Under the pieces are notes generated by a model. It ran no database searches. It was not told the DNA's origin and saw nothing but the letters and a program-made list of their open reading frames with translations. Positions 1 through 8,398 of a stretch of 43,948 nt of DNA are shown here, one piece after another. How positions within the stretch are numbered: position 1 is the first letter of the stretch; every line of letters begins with the position of its first letter. A program made the translations under genes and the position numbers. Origin of the DNA: Bacteroidota bacterium (GTDB lineage: Bacteria > Bacteroidota > Bacteroidia > Chitinophagales > Saprospiraceae); NCBI GenBank assembly GCA_029567325.1, contig JAKQLF010000237.1:1-43948 (forward strand). The letters are read 5' to 3'.

Positions 1-1
1 G

Positions 2-205
2 AAACAAGGCGGTTTACTTTTTACCTTTTCTTGCTCACAAGTAGTGGGTACACAATTATTTTATGACACTATTGTTGCCGCAGCTATTGAAGCCGGTAGG
101 AAAATTCGTGTCATGAGACATTTATCACAAGGGGCAGATCATCCTGTCAATTTATTTCATCCCGAAGGGCATTACCTCAAGGGTCTAATGTTGGAAGTAT
201 CATGA
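2..205 (+). CDS. Class I SAM-dependent rRNA methyltransferase (RlmI-like), C-terminal end
   Basis: Only the last 67 codons are present; the gene enters from the left edge. The visible tail has the pattern of RlmI/YccW-type 23S rRNA m5C methyltransferases: a Cys-containing FTFSCSQVV stretch (position of the catalytic TCS-like motif), a GRKIRVMRHLSQG segment and the family-typical end with QGADHPVN and HPEGHYLKGL. It ends TGA at 203-205 and shares ATGA with the start of the next gene, so the two methyltransferase genes are probably co-transcribed and translationally coupled. Family assignment rests on this C-terminal signature alone; the SAM-binding and PUA domains lie outside the window. Confidence 0.8.
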   Translation, partial: KQGGLLFTFSCSQVVGTQLFYDTIVAAAIEAGRKIRVMRHLSQGADHPVNLFHPEGHYLKGLMLEVS

Positions 206-1443
206 ATAAAGAATTAACAGCTGGCAATGCGCCATTCAGAGTCCACAAATCATTGCTAGACGCTGTGATCAATGCCCTTTCGGAAATATTTTGTAACGAT
301 CGGAAGGCAGATAAGGTGTTGGCTGAGGTTTTGAGATCAAATAAAAAATGGGGTTCTAGAGATAGGGGTTTCATTGCAGAATCTACCTATGAAATTGTGC
401 GTTGGTGGCGATTATTAAATTACATCAACGAAAGTGATATCGATGGTGAAATCACTACTTTTCAAATAAAAAAGGTAGTAGGCGTTTGGCTTAAATTACA
501 AGGAGCAGACCTTTCGGCATTCAAAGAATATGATAAACTTTCAAGGGCTGTTTTAGAAAAAAAATATGAAGAAGCCAGAACCATCAGAAAGGTATTTCAC
601 TCTATTCCAGATTGGTTGGATGAAATGGGACTTGCCGAATTGGGCGAGGATGATTGGTTGAAAGAACTGGTGGCGATGAATAAATCGGCTCCCGTCACTT
701 TGAGGGCCAATACGCTCAAAAATTCAAGAGAGGATTTGGCTGCTATATTACACAAAGAAGGAATTGAAACGGATTTTGTTAAAAATGTGCCAACTGCAAT
801 TGACTTGAGAAAGCGCCAAAACGTCTTCATTACCAATGCTTTCAAAGAAGGACGATTTGAAGTACAAGATGGCGGAAGTCAATTAATAGGTCTTATGATG
901 GGCGTCACTCCAGGTATGCGAGTCATCGATGCATGCGCTGGAGCTGGAGGTAAAACTTTACAACTTGCTGCACTGATGGAGAACAAAGGTCAGGTCATTG
1001 CCATGGATACAGAAGAGTGGAAACTGGAGGAATTAAAGAAAAGGGCTCGTCGGGGTGGAGTTCACAATATTGATTCCCGACCAATTACAGGCAAAGTGAT
1101 CAAACGTCTCAATGAAAGTGCAGATAGGTTACTTTTAGATGTGCCGTGCAGCGGTTTGGGTACCATAAGACGCAATCCTGATGCGAAATGGAAACTCAAA
1201 CCTTTGTGGATCGAAGAAATCAAAACCGTGCAGCAGGAGATCATCCAAAAATACAGCGCGATGCTGAAAGTGGGCGGCAAAATGGTTTATGCAACTTGCA
1301 GTATCTTGCCAAGTGAAAGCGAAACTCAAGTTGAAACGTTTTTAAGTAAAAATCCAAATTTCAAACTCATCGAGGAAAAGAGAACTTCTACAATCAAAGA
1401 TGGTTTCGACGGTTTCTACATGGCATTGATAGAAAGGATTTAA
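202..1443 (+). CDS. RsmB/RsmF-type tRNA/rRNA cytosine-C5 methyltransferase
   Basis: A 413-residue SAM-dependent RNA m5C methyltransferase of the Sun/NOL1/NOP2 family, cytoplasmic. The first ~120 residues are helical and NusB-like, as in RsmB. The Rossmann methyltransferase core follows: motif I DACAGAGGKT from D243, motif IV DVPCSG with Cys316, and motif VI ATCS with Cys366. In the family the TCS Cys is the nucleophile and the PCSG Cys helps product release; both are present, so the enzyme should be active. The start ATG overlaps the stop of the preceding methyltransferase by 4 bases. Whether it targets 16S rRNA position 967-like or another cytosine cannot be told from sequence, so no symbol is given. 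Confidence 0.9.
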   Translation: MNKELTAGNAPFRVHKSLLDAVINALSEIFCNDRKADKVLAEVLRSNKKWGSRDRGFIAESTYEIVRWWRLLNYINESDIDGEITTFQIKKVVGVWLKLQGADLSAFKEYDKLSRAVLEKKYEEARTIRKVFHSIPDWLDEMGLAELGEDDWLKELVAMNKSAPVTLRANTLKNSREDLAAILHKEGIETDFVKNVPTAIDLRKRQNVFITNAFKEGRFEVQDGGSQLIGLMMGVTPGMRVIDACAGAGGKTLQLAALMENKGQVIAMDTEEWKLEELKKRARRGGVHNIDSRPITGKVIKRLNESADRLLLDVPCSGLGTIRRNPDAKWKLKPLWIEEIKTVQQEIIQKYSAMLKVGGKMVYATCSILPSESETQVETFLSKNPNFKLIEEKRTSTIKDGFDGFYMALIERI

Positions 1444-1540
1444 ACCTATTTAGAGCATTTTTGAGTTGAATGGGTTGGATTTTAACAAAACTGATGAAAC
1501 TAAGCAGTTTCTATTTCGTTGAAGTATAAAACAAGTAAGG

Positions 1541-2098
1541 ATGAAGTTTTCGAATAAAATAATTTGGGTTTTAATGATTTGCTCGTTAACAACTGTTATA
1601 TCAGCAAAATCAGGTGAAATTTTTAATTCTGAAGGAGGTAAAGAAACCATTGTTCCAAGGACTGAGAAAAGTGCTTTGGCCAATGTTTTTGATCAATATT
1701 TCAAACTCAAAGACGCCTTGGTCTCCACTGACGCTTCAAGTGCCGCAAAAGCCGCAAAGCAATTGCAAGAGAAAATCAATGAAGTTGAGATGGGTAAGCT
1801 CAATAAAGAAGTGCATGATATCTGGATGGAAATCCTTCCAACTTTGAAAGAAGATGTCAGCAAAATAGGAGATTCAAAAACCATTAAATTCCAACGCAAA
1901 CTGTTCATCACGCTTTCTGATAATATGTATAAATTGATGAAAGTGGAAAAATACGAAGCGCCGGTTTACCATCAATACTGTCCAATGGCCAACGACGGAA
2001 TGGGTGCCAATTGGCTGAGTAAGGAAAAGAAAGTACAAAATCCGTATTACGGAAGTGAAATGATGACTTGTGGTAAAGTCATTGAGACTATAAACTAA
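1541..2098 (+). CDS. DUF3347 domain-containing exported protein
   Basis: A 185-residue protein with an N-terminal signal peptide (basic MKFSNK, hydrophobic core, ending near ISAKS). Most of the rest matches DUF3347, including the family hallmark near the C terminus: YHQYCPMAND, NWLSKEKK, NPYYGSEMMTCGK. In Bacteroidota this domain occurs alone or fused to RND membrane-fusion proteins of copper/heavy-metal efflux systems, and the conserved Cys/Met/His residues suggest a periplasmic metal-related role. That role is inference: no efflux gene is adjacent here. It stands alone between the methyltransferase pair and a DUF2490 gene. Confidence 0.8.
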   Translation: MKFSNKIIWVLMICSLTTVISAKSGEIFNSEGGKETIVPRTEKSALANVFDQYFKLKDALVSTDASSAAKAAKQLQEKINEVEMGKLNKEVHDIWMEILPTLKEDVSKIGDSKTIKFQRKLFITLSDNMYKLMKVEKYEAPVYHQYCPMANDGMGANWLSKEKKVQNPYYGSEMMTCGKVIETIN

Positions 2099-2407
2099 TC
2101 TATAGTTTAATAATTCCAATACTTTCATATAGTTCTGATGTTTTTACCTCAGGTGTTTACAGGTGAAAACAAAATTAGTTTTTTCTGCCGTGTATGATTT
2201 TCAGCACATGTTTGATGCTACTTTTTAAATTTTTTGCCATCAAAATTCGTGTGTCAAATCATTAAACTTTTGTATCTCCTAGCTCCTTCATGGATTTTAA
2301 ATTCTTTGATGAACATTGATTAAAGCTTTTTTTCAAATTAATTATATATATCCTATGGAATAAGTATAATATAAATATATTTGTGCTTCGATTTGAATAT
2401 TTTTTGG
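2099..2407. other. Intergenic stretch, mostly featureless
   Basis: About 310 AT-rich bases between the DUF3347 and DUF2490 genes. No convincing ORF, RNA or repeat was seen. The only element recognised is a TAnnTTTG-like -7 motif near its right end (2376-2383), listed separately. Confidence 0.5.
2376..2383 (+). promoter_or_regulatory. Bacteroidota -7 promoter element upstream of DUF2490 gene
   Basis: TATATTTG matches the Bacteroidota -7 consensus TAnnTTTG and lies 24 bases before the ATG chosen for the next gene. No clear TTG at -33 is seen at 19-21 bp spacing. Its position supports starting the gene at 2408 and not at the upstream in-frame TTG at 2381, which overlaps this element. Confidence 0.4.
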
Positions 2408-3139
2408 ATGAAGGCAAGTTATTTACTAATTATTACTGCATTTTTATTGCACTCTTTTGCAATAAAAGCTCAATCCAAAGAGGTATCTCATCAGAATTTA
2501 TATTGGTTGAGATACAGCAGCCAAATCTCATTCAGTCCAAAGTTGTCTCTGCAAAGTGAAATAGAAAATCGTAGATTCTTCAAACACAATCGCCAACACC
2601 ATTTTATTTTTCACAATCGACTTCATTATAAATTTTCTAGAGTTGAGGTAGCGGGTGGTTTCACCTATTCATTGCAAAGCCCACAAGATCCCGAGTCAAT
2701 GTCCCAACTTACTGTGCCCGAACTTAGAACGGTACAGGAGTTACATTACCAAACTAGTGTGAGCAAAAAATTGAGTATTACACATCGGCTTCGGGTGGAT
2801 GAGCGATTCATCAGAAAAAATGATGGAATCAAATTATTGGAAGGTTATGAATTCAATTGGCGGATCAGGTACAGATCATTGGCAACGTTGAAACTTGATA
2901 TATTTTCAGAAAATCAGCCCACTCAAATAAAGCTTGCAAATGAAATCATGGTGAATGCTGGTAAAAACATCTTGTATAATCAGTTTGATCAAAACAGAGT
3001 GATCATAGCCTTTGAGCAAAATCTGAATAAAAGAACTTCGATAGAGTTTAGTTATATATACTGGTACCAACAGCGGTCCTCAGGGTATCAATATTATCAA
3101 AGAGATATCAGCAGGATTACACTTTCACAAAAGTTTTAA
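2408..3139 (+). CDS. DUF2490 family outer-membrane-like protein
   Basis: About 243 residues with a signal peptide (MKASYLLIITAFLLHSFAIKAQ), then alternating polar/aromatic strands ending in Phe (SRITLSQKF), as expected of an outer-membrane beta-barrel. The pattern (SEIENRRF near the start, LRVDERFI in the middle, YYQRDISR at the end) fits DUF2490. Function is unknown in the family. I chose the ATG at 2408 over a TTG at 2381 because it begins the signal peptide directly. The next gene, a TauE/SafE exporter, starts 10 bases downstream, so the two are likely one operon. Confidence 0.75.
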   Translation: MKASYLLIITAFLLHSFAIKAQSKEVSHQNLYWLRYSSQISFSPKLSLQSEIENRRFFKHNRQHHFIFHNRLHYKFSRVEVAGGFTYSLQSPQDPESMSQLTVPELRTVQELHYQTSVSKKLSITHRLRVDERFIRKNDGIKLLEGYEFNWRIRYRSLATLKLDIFSENQPTQIKLANEIMVNAGKNILYNQFDQNRVIIAFEQNLNKRTSIEFSYIYWYQQRSSGYQYYQRDISRITLSQKF

Positions 3140-3149
3140 ATGAGGATTT

Positions 3150-4052
3150 ATGGAAACGAAAAACTTACAAAGCACAACTCAGCAACAAAATTCCGATAAA
3201 GGTCTTAATCATTTATGGTATGCTGTTCCCATTTTACTCCTAGCTGGGATGTTGGTTATTTTATATTACAATTACCAGGATGCATTTACATATGAAAGTT
3301 TTAAAGAAGGTTTTGATCGAAATTTTTTAATATACTTATGCATTGGCGTATTTGCACAATTGGTAGATGGCACTTTGGGGATGGGTTATGGTGCGACATG
3401 TACTTCATTTTTACTTGCCTTTGGCGTAAGCCCTGCAGTAAGCAGTATGGGTGTCCACGTTGCTGAAATGTTTACCACTGGCGCGTCGGCAATTTCCCAT
3501 TACAAGTTTAAAAATATCAACAAAAAATTAGTTTTGAATTTACTGATTCCAGGAGTCATTGGGTCAATTTTTGGAGCATACCTTTTATCAGATGTGATCG
3601 ATGGTAATGTGATAAAGCCCTACATTGCTGTTTATATGATCATTTTGGCCATTATCATTATTATCAAAGGCTTGAGGAAAAAAAAGGTAAAAAAGAAATC
3701 CAAAAACTTGGGCATATTGGCAAGTTTTGGCGGATTTATGGATTCTGTTGGTGGCGGTGGCTGGGGACCTATTGTGACTTCAACCCTCGTCGGACGTGGC
3801 AGAGATCCCAAATATACCATTGCTTCTGTCAACACAGCTGAGTTTGCAGTCTCTTTTGCCAGTGGCATTACCTTCATTTTATTTGAGGGCATATTGGGTT
3901 GGCAAGTCATCGTGGGTTTGGTCATTGGCGGAGTTGTTGCAGCACCGATTTCGGCTATATTGATCAACAAAATACCCAGGAAACCAATGACTGTCATCGT
4001 TGGTGTTTTACTTATCCTTTTGAGTTTGAGAACTTTGGTGAAATTTTTCTAG
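3150..4052 (+). CDS. TauE/SafE (TSUP, DUF81) family membrane transporter
   Basis: A 300-residue polytopic inner-membrane protein with about eight hydrophobic segments. The two TSUP half-motifs are recognisable: VDGTLGMGYGAT near residues 70-85 and its internal repeat FMDSVGGGGWGP near residues 195-210. The family exports or imports sulfur-containing anions such as sulfite and sulfoacetate. Substrate is not shown by sequence; sulfite export is a guess, made a little more attractive by an SQR and a tandem rhodanese elsewhere in the window. Probably in operon with the DUF2490 gene just upstream. Confidence 0.88.
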   Translation: METKNLQSTTQQQNSDKGLNHLWYAVPILLLAGMLVILYYNYQDAFTYESFKEGFDRNFLIYLCIGVFAQLVDGTLGMGYGATCTSFLLAFGVSPAVSSMGVHVAEMFTTGASAISHYKFKNINKKLVLNLLIPGVIGSIFGAYLLSDVIDGNVIKPYIAVYMIILAIIIIIKGLRKKKVKKKSKNLGILASFGGFMDSVGGGGWGPIVTSTLVGRGRDPKYTIASVNTAEFAVSFASGITFILFEGILGWQVIVGLVIGGVVAAPISAILINKIPRKPMTVIVGVLLILLSLRTLVKFF

Positions 4053-4070
4053 GACTGGTTGAAAATTAGG

Positions 4071-4115
4071 TGATAGCTGTCAGCTTTCAGTTTTCAGCTG
4101 TCAGTTTTTAGTTTT
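4071..4115. repeat. Dispersed CTGAAAA/CTGACAG-type heptad repeat, copy 1
   Basis: A degenerate run of about 7-bp units (CAGTTTT, CAGCTTT, CAGCTGT) directly after the transporter stop codon. Read on the minus strand it shares a 23-base identical core with the repeat at 12920-12973. It contains AGCTGTCAGCTTTCAG and several overlapping CAGCTG palindromes. Such elements commonly sit at 3' ends of genes in Bacteroidota; function is unknown. Confidence 0.65.
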
Positions 4116-4231
4116 GCTCTTATGGTAATTGAATTTTAATGCTCTTTTTACCATCTATGAGTCCCAGAAGTCACCATCGTGCCCAGCCAAGAGCCTGATC
4201 TAAGCGTAAATTTCATCAAATACATTTAGTA

Positions 4232-4499
4232 CCATTGAACTCCTATTGTTCTCAATTGAACTCCCATTGAACTCCCATTGAACTCCCATTGGGACCCATG
4301 CAAAATCAGGGACACGCCGTAGGCATTGTCCATTGGGGTCGCAGACCATTGCCCATTGCGCCTCAGGCATTAAACGCCTATTGAACTCTATTGAACTCAT
4401 ATTGAGCTCCCATTGGACTCCTATTGAACTCCCATTGAGCTCCCATTGAACTCCTATTGAACTCCTATTGAACTCCCATTGAACTCTATTGAATTCCAT
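4232..4499. repeat. 11-bp minisatellite (consensus CCATTGAACTC), interrupted
   Basis: About six units at 4232-4294 and about eleven at 4378-4499 of an 11-bp motif, CCATTGAACTC with frequent CTATTGAACTC. An 83-base interruption (4295-4377) still carries scattered CCATTG pieces. Because the unit is 11 bp, the minus strand stays open for 100 codons with an 11-residue period (GVQWEFN, SSIGVQW); I regard that ORF as a by-product of the repeat. The array lies in a ~565-base gap (4053-4617) that otherwise holds only the heptad repeat at its left end. Confidence 0.85.
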
Positions 4500-4617
4500 C
4501 ACAAAATTTTAGGCTATTGTAAAATATCTTTCAATAATGGTTTAAACATCGGGCAAAAAGGCAATAGTTTTTAAATTTTAGTATTTTCGATGTGAGTTTA
4601 GAAATTTAAAAGGAAAT

Positions 4618-5673
4618 ATGAAAGCAGCTGATTTTGAAAAAGTCATCGATGGTAAAAAAGTAGAATTGTTTTGTCTCAAAAATGATCGAGGAATGATCGT
4701 TTATTTGACGAATTATGGTGGTCGGGTAGTAGCAATGGATGTGCCAGATAAAGATGGCAAAAGTGTGGATGTAGTCCTTGGCTTCAATACATTGGAAGAA
4801 TATTTAAACGCGGATGAAAGTTACCATGGCGCCATTGTTGGCAGAGTTGGTAATCGTATAAAACATGGAAAGTTTTCATTGGGGAAAAATGAATATCAAG
4901 TTCCAGTCAATTGTGGAGACCATTCTTTACACGGAGGCATCAAAGGATTTCATGCAGTTGTTTGGGATGTGCAATTTGTGTCTTCAAAAAAGGTCGTTTT
5001 AAATTACCATTCCAGAGATATGGAAGAAGGTTTTCCTGGTAATCTTACGGTACAAGCCACATTTACATTAGGTTCTGAAAATGAATTGACAATCTTATTT
5101 GAGGCAACAACGGATAAAAAAACCATCGTCAATCTTACTCATCATAATTATTTCAATTTGATGGGAGAAGGCAGTGGTGATATCTTGGACCAAGAATTAC
5201 AAGTGTTCGCTTCCAAATATACACCACTTGATCCTTCAAGCGTGCCATCAGGGGAGTTAGCAACTGTTTTTAATACCCCTTATGATTTCACTAGCAGAAA
5301 ACCCATCGGTTTAGAAATAAATGCAGATCATCCTCAAACAAAATTGGTCGGTGGATATGATCACAACTTCGTTTTGGATAATTACAAAGAAGGTGATAAG
5401 ACACCTAAATTAGCAGCCATTGCGTGGGCACCCAACGGTATCAAAATGAGCATTTTGACCAATGAACCTGGTTTACAGTTTTATACGGGAAATTCGCTTT
5501 CTGGCAAAGATGTTGGGAAAAAGGGTTCAAACTATGCATCTAGAAATGCATTTTGCCTTGAGCAACAACATTTCCCCGACAGTCCTAATCAGCCTTCATT
5601 TCCTAGCACAGTATTACATGCAGGAGAGTCATATTATTCTATCGTTATTCAAAAATTTGAAGTTGAACAGTAA
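4618..5673 (+). CDS. galM: Aldose 1-epimerase (galactose mutarotase)
   Basis: A 351-residue enzyme interconverting alpha and beta anomers of galactose/glucose. The family signature residues are present: HSLHGG at 102-107, HNYFNL with the catalytic acid His176, and the catalytic base Glu315 in CLEQQHFPDSPN. Length matches GalM. No signal peptide is visible, so it is cytoplasmic. The ATG is preceded by AAAAGGAAAT, a purine stretch resembling a ribosome-binding site, unusual in this window. It stands alone with no other galactose genes nearby. Confidence 0.93.
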   Translation: MKAADFEKVIDGKKVELFCLKNDRGMIVYLTNYGGRVVAMDVPDKDGKSVDVVLGFNTLEEYLNADESYHGAIVGRVGNRIKHGKFSLGKNEYQVPVNCGDHSLHGGIKGFHAVVWDVQFVSSKKVVLNYHSRDMEEGFPGNLTVQATFTLGSENELTILFEATTDKKTIVNLTHHNYFNLMGEGSGDILDQELQVFASKYTPLDPSSVPSGELATVFNTPYDFTSRKPIGLEINADHPQTKLVGGYDHNFVLDNYKEGDKTPKLAAIAWAPNGIKMSILTNEPGLQFYTGNSLSGKDVGKKGSNYASRNAFCLEQQHFPDSPNQPSFPSTVLHAGESYYSIVIQKFEVEQ

Positions 5674-6045
5674 TTAGACTAAGTTAGATAGATAAACTTG
5701 TCACCAAGCTAATAAAGAAAACAGCAGTGACAAAGGATATAATTTACAGCATAAACAAGTAAGCTTACACTGAAGGTAAATATCATTGTGACTGCTGTAC
5801 GTTTGAAAATAATATCAAATCCTTTGTAATTGAGCTTTGGTCAGGGTTCTTGCATAACAACAAAGAGTCATCGCTTAATTACTTAGGAGAAGGCGCAAAA
5901 GTAAACATTTCAAAAGACAATGGAGTATTTTTTTGAAAATTGCAAATGATGCTTTTTCTGAATGGTATAACTCAATTTGGCTAGTTTTTCTAACTAACTT
6001 AAAAAAGTAAAAGAAAACCGTGTGCCTAGACTGATATAAAGATTA
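5674..6045. other. Intergenic region with inverted repeat and orphan reading frame
   Basis: A 372-base gap between convergent genes. It contains ACAGCAGTGACA (about 5721-5732) and, 55 bases on, TGTGACTGCTGT, an 11/12 inverted repeat. It also holds a 57-codon open frame at 5763-5936 without an ATG (see findings). No terminator with a T-tract and no RNA gene was recognised. Confidence 0.4.
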
Positions 6046-7143
6046 TTAACCAGCCAAATTTATGCCAATCATTCGCCCTATACCAAAAGTTACTGCAGCC
6101 GCAGCTAATCCAAAAAGTACTTGTCTCAACCCTGATTTCCAAAATGACCTTCCAGTTATGAGTGTTATGGCTGCACCTATACCAAATAAACCGATCGTAC
6201 TTACAACTACACTTACTCCGATTGCTTTTTCTCCGTTTGAAAAGAAAAATGGAAATAATGGAATGATTGCTCCAACAACAAACAAGAAAAATGAAGCAAT
6301 GGCAGCTTCCCAAGGTGAATTATTCATCTCTTCTGCGCTGATGCCCAATTCTTCAGTCACCAAGATCATGTGTGCTTTGTCTGGTTCTTTAAATGCTTCT
6401 TCAGCAATTTTTCGTGCATTTACTTCGTCCAATCCTTTGGCTTTATAAAGTAATATCAATTCTCGCATTTCTTCTTCGGGATGAGCTTCTACTTCTGCTC
6501 GTTCCAATTCGATTTGTCTTTCAAATAATTCTTGTGAGCTTTTTACGGAAATCCATTCACCCAAAGCCATCGAAATTGCACCTGCCAATAAACCTGCAGT
6601 CCCGGCAATGACCACTTCGCTTCCTCCCGACGAAGCTCCAGCAACTCCCATCACTAAACTCATGTTGGAAACTAATCCATCGTTGGCACCAAGGACAGCG
6701 GCCCTCAATGCATTACCACCAACCGTACGGTGTTGTTTTTCAATTTTACCAAGGTTTGCGCCACTCATTTGCTGAATGGATTTAAGGATTTCTACGTGTC
6801 TGTTTTCATTTCCAAGTAATCTTTCTCCTTTTTTCCTTTTTAGAATGACAGACGAAGCAGAGACACTTTTTTCAGTATCCATGAGGCTACTCAAGAGTAT
6901 GTTCTCACCAAATTTGTGTGCCAACCAAACCAATATTTTGGCCCTGGTAGAAGGCACTGGAGTTTTAAATGTTGGAAATGTTTCCCTAATTTCTTTCAAA
7001 AAACTATCCCGATGACCACCTTCAATAGCAGCCATTTCCATATAAAATTGTCTGATTTGTTCGTCCTCTTGCATGAGCGCTAACTGCTCGTACATGTAAG
7101 CGGCATCAGATTCTGTCTGGATGATTTCTTTTGATTTATTCAT
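6046..7143 (-). CDS. Ferritin-like/VIT1 fusion (MbfA-type iron transporter)
   Basis: A 365-residue fusion. Residues ~1-135 form a rubrerythrin-like four-helix domain with Glu/His ligands (ESDAAYMYEQ, AAIEGGH, NENRHVEIL). Residues ~140-365 form a VIT1/CCC1 transporter with AAVLGANDGLVSN, the SMALGEWISV helix and C-terminal membrane helices. Proteins of this design (Er-VIT, MbfA) bind iron on the cytoplasmic domain and export it, protecting against iron and H2O2 stress. The acidic region with EVEAHPEEE between helices fits the VIT metal-binding domain. It lies 68 bases downstream of panC on the same strand and may share its transcript. Confidence 0.9.
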   Translation of the reverse strand: MNKSKEIIQTESDAAYMYEQLALMQEDEQIRQFYMEMAAIEGGHRDSFLKEIRETFPTFKTPVPSTRAKILVWLAHKFGENILLSSLMDTEKSVSASSVILKRKKGERLLGNENRHVEILKSIQQMSGANLGKIEKQHRTVGGNALRAAVLGANDGLVSNMSLVMGVAGASSGGSEVVIAGTAGLLAGAISMALGEWISVKSSQELFERQIELERAEVEAHPEEEMRELILLYKAKGLDEVNARKIAEEAFKEPDKAHMILVTEELGISAEEMNNSPWEAAIASFFLFVVGAIIPLFPFFFSNGEKAIGVSVVVSTIGLFGIGAAITLITGRSFWKSGLRQVLFGLAAAAVTFGIGRMIGINLAG

Positions 7144-7211
7144 AAGAGGTAAATTTAGGGAGGATTTTCATGAAGGTTAAAGATAACAATTTCATGAAGT
7201 AATGATTCCAA

Positions 7212-8060
7212 TCATGTCAACAAGATATTATCTATCAATCTCACCCCTTCCAACCAAGCAGCAAGACAAAGTACGGCACTCTTTTTACCATCTAATTTAT
7301 CTAGCGCTTGAAGTGTTTTTGCGTCCGAAATGGTCACATATTCGGGTTCAAATCCAGCTCTTTTCAATCGTTTCATACCATAATTTTCTAATTCAGGAAC
7401 AGACAAAGTATTTTGTTTTTCCTTGATAGATGACATGGTCCTATAAATAACGGAAGCTTTTTTTATACCTGCCGGAGAGAGTCTGGTGTTTCTAGAACTC
7501 CTTGCCAAGCCACTTTTTTCTCTTGAAGTTTTAATCACTACCAATTCTACCGGTATTTTTAATTGATGCAGCATGTATTGTATAATGGTGAATTGTTGAA
7601 AATCCTTCTGACCCATGTAAAGATGCGTGGGCATTACCAAATCCAGTAACCTTTTGACCACTTGACAAACCCCATCGAAATGACCAGGTCTAAATTTACC
7701 CTCCATGACCAAATCCAATCCATTCAAATCAAGATCCAGTTTGGTATTAAAACTTGGGGGATAGATTTCATTTACTGTTGGCACATATAAATAATCCAAA
7801 CCAGCTTCCCTGCAAATAATGGTATCCTTTTCCAACGTCCTTGGATATTTTTCAAGATCAGACGGATCATTAAATTGAGTTGGATTCACAAAAATGCTCG
7901 AAACAACAATTGGGTGTTTCTTTTTGGCTTCGATGATCAGTGAGGCATGACCTTCATGCAAGGCACCCATGGTAGGTACGAAGGCGACTGTTTGGCCATC
8001 CTTTTTATGAGCATAAATCAAATCAGCCAGTTGGTCTATCGTGTGAAATACTTTTGTCAT
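7212..8060 (-). CDS. panC: Pantothenate synthetase
   Basis: A 282-residue ATP-dependent ligase joining pantoate and beta-alanine in pantothenate/CoA synthesis. Nucleotidyltransferase motif MGALHEGH (His35, His38), MGQKDFQQ and the KMSKS-like segment around SSRNTRLS are all present. An ATG at 8127-8129 would give 305 residues, but the extension is not family-like and overlaps a -7 promoter motif at 8127-8134. The ATG at 8060 (MTKVFHT) gives the normal length. No panB or panD is nearby. Confidence 0.93.
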   Translation of the reverse strand: MTKVFHTIDQLADLIYAHKKDGQTVAFVPTMGALHEGHASLIIEAKKKHPIVVSSIFVNPTQFNDPSDLEKYPRTLEKDTIICREAGLDYLYVPTVNEIYPPSFNTKLDLDLNGLDLVMEGKFRPGHFDGVCQVVKRLLDLVMPTHLYMGQKDFQQFTIIQYMLHQLKIPVELVVIKTSREKSGLARSSRNTRLSPAGIKKASVIYRTMSSIKEKQNTLSVPELENYGMKRLKRAGFEPEYVTISDAKTLQALDKLDGKKSAVLCLAAWLEGVRLIDNILLT

Positions 8061-8398
8061 ACAAAATGATTGGGTAAAAGTCAGCTTTTCTTCCCTTTGA
8101 GTGACTTTTACATTTTTACAATGTTGCAAATATATTTAACCTCCTCAAAATATCCATTTTAGCAAAAAGTTATTGCCTCTTTGTTTTTTAGTGTTTGTCT
8201 TTGTCCGCGAATTATTATCATGTTTTTCGAATGCTAAATGTGCCAAATTGTATCTGAACCATAACATTATAATAAATTGGATTTAATATTCAATATATAA
8301 TAACCGGTATTCAAGATTTATAGACAAAAAATTATGTTAAAATTATTTTTTACGATATATTTCCGATCTATTTATTCACCAACCAACGAATTTTATAA
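8061..8398. other. Divergent intergenic region
   Basis: About 340 AT-rich bases between divergently transcribed panC and the OmpA/HhH pair. On the minus strand a -7-like motif is listed separately. On the plus strand no TAnnTTTG match was found; a near match with TTTC occurs around 8355-8363. No ORF or RNA gene recognised. Confidence 0.4.
8127..8134 (-). promoter_or_regulatory. -7 promoter element for panC
   Basis: On the minus strand this reads TATATTTG, matching TAnnTTTG, about 65 bases before the panC ATG at 8060. It overlaps the alternative upstream ATG, which therefore would not be in the transcript. No TTG at the ideal distance is seen, so the call is tentative. Confidence 0.4.

Noticed and set aside
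3632-3997. 121-codon minus-strand ORF inside the TauE/SafE gene
   Set aside because: Shadow of a clearly coding plus-strand gene with conserved TSUP motifs.
4200-4502. 100-codon minus-strand ORF with GVQWEFN-type repeats
   Set aside because: It is produced by the 11-bp tandem array, which stays open on this strand; there is no domain, and the composition is that of the repeat.
5721-5800. Inverted repeat ACAGCAGTGACA/TGTGACTGCTGT as possible terminator of galM
   Set aside because: The spacer is over 50 bases and no T-tract follows; kept only as a note.
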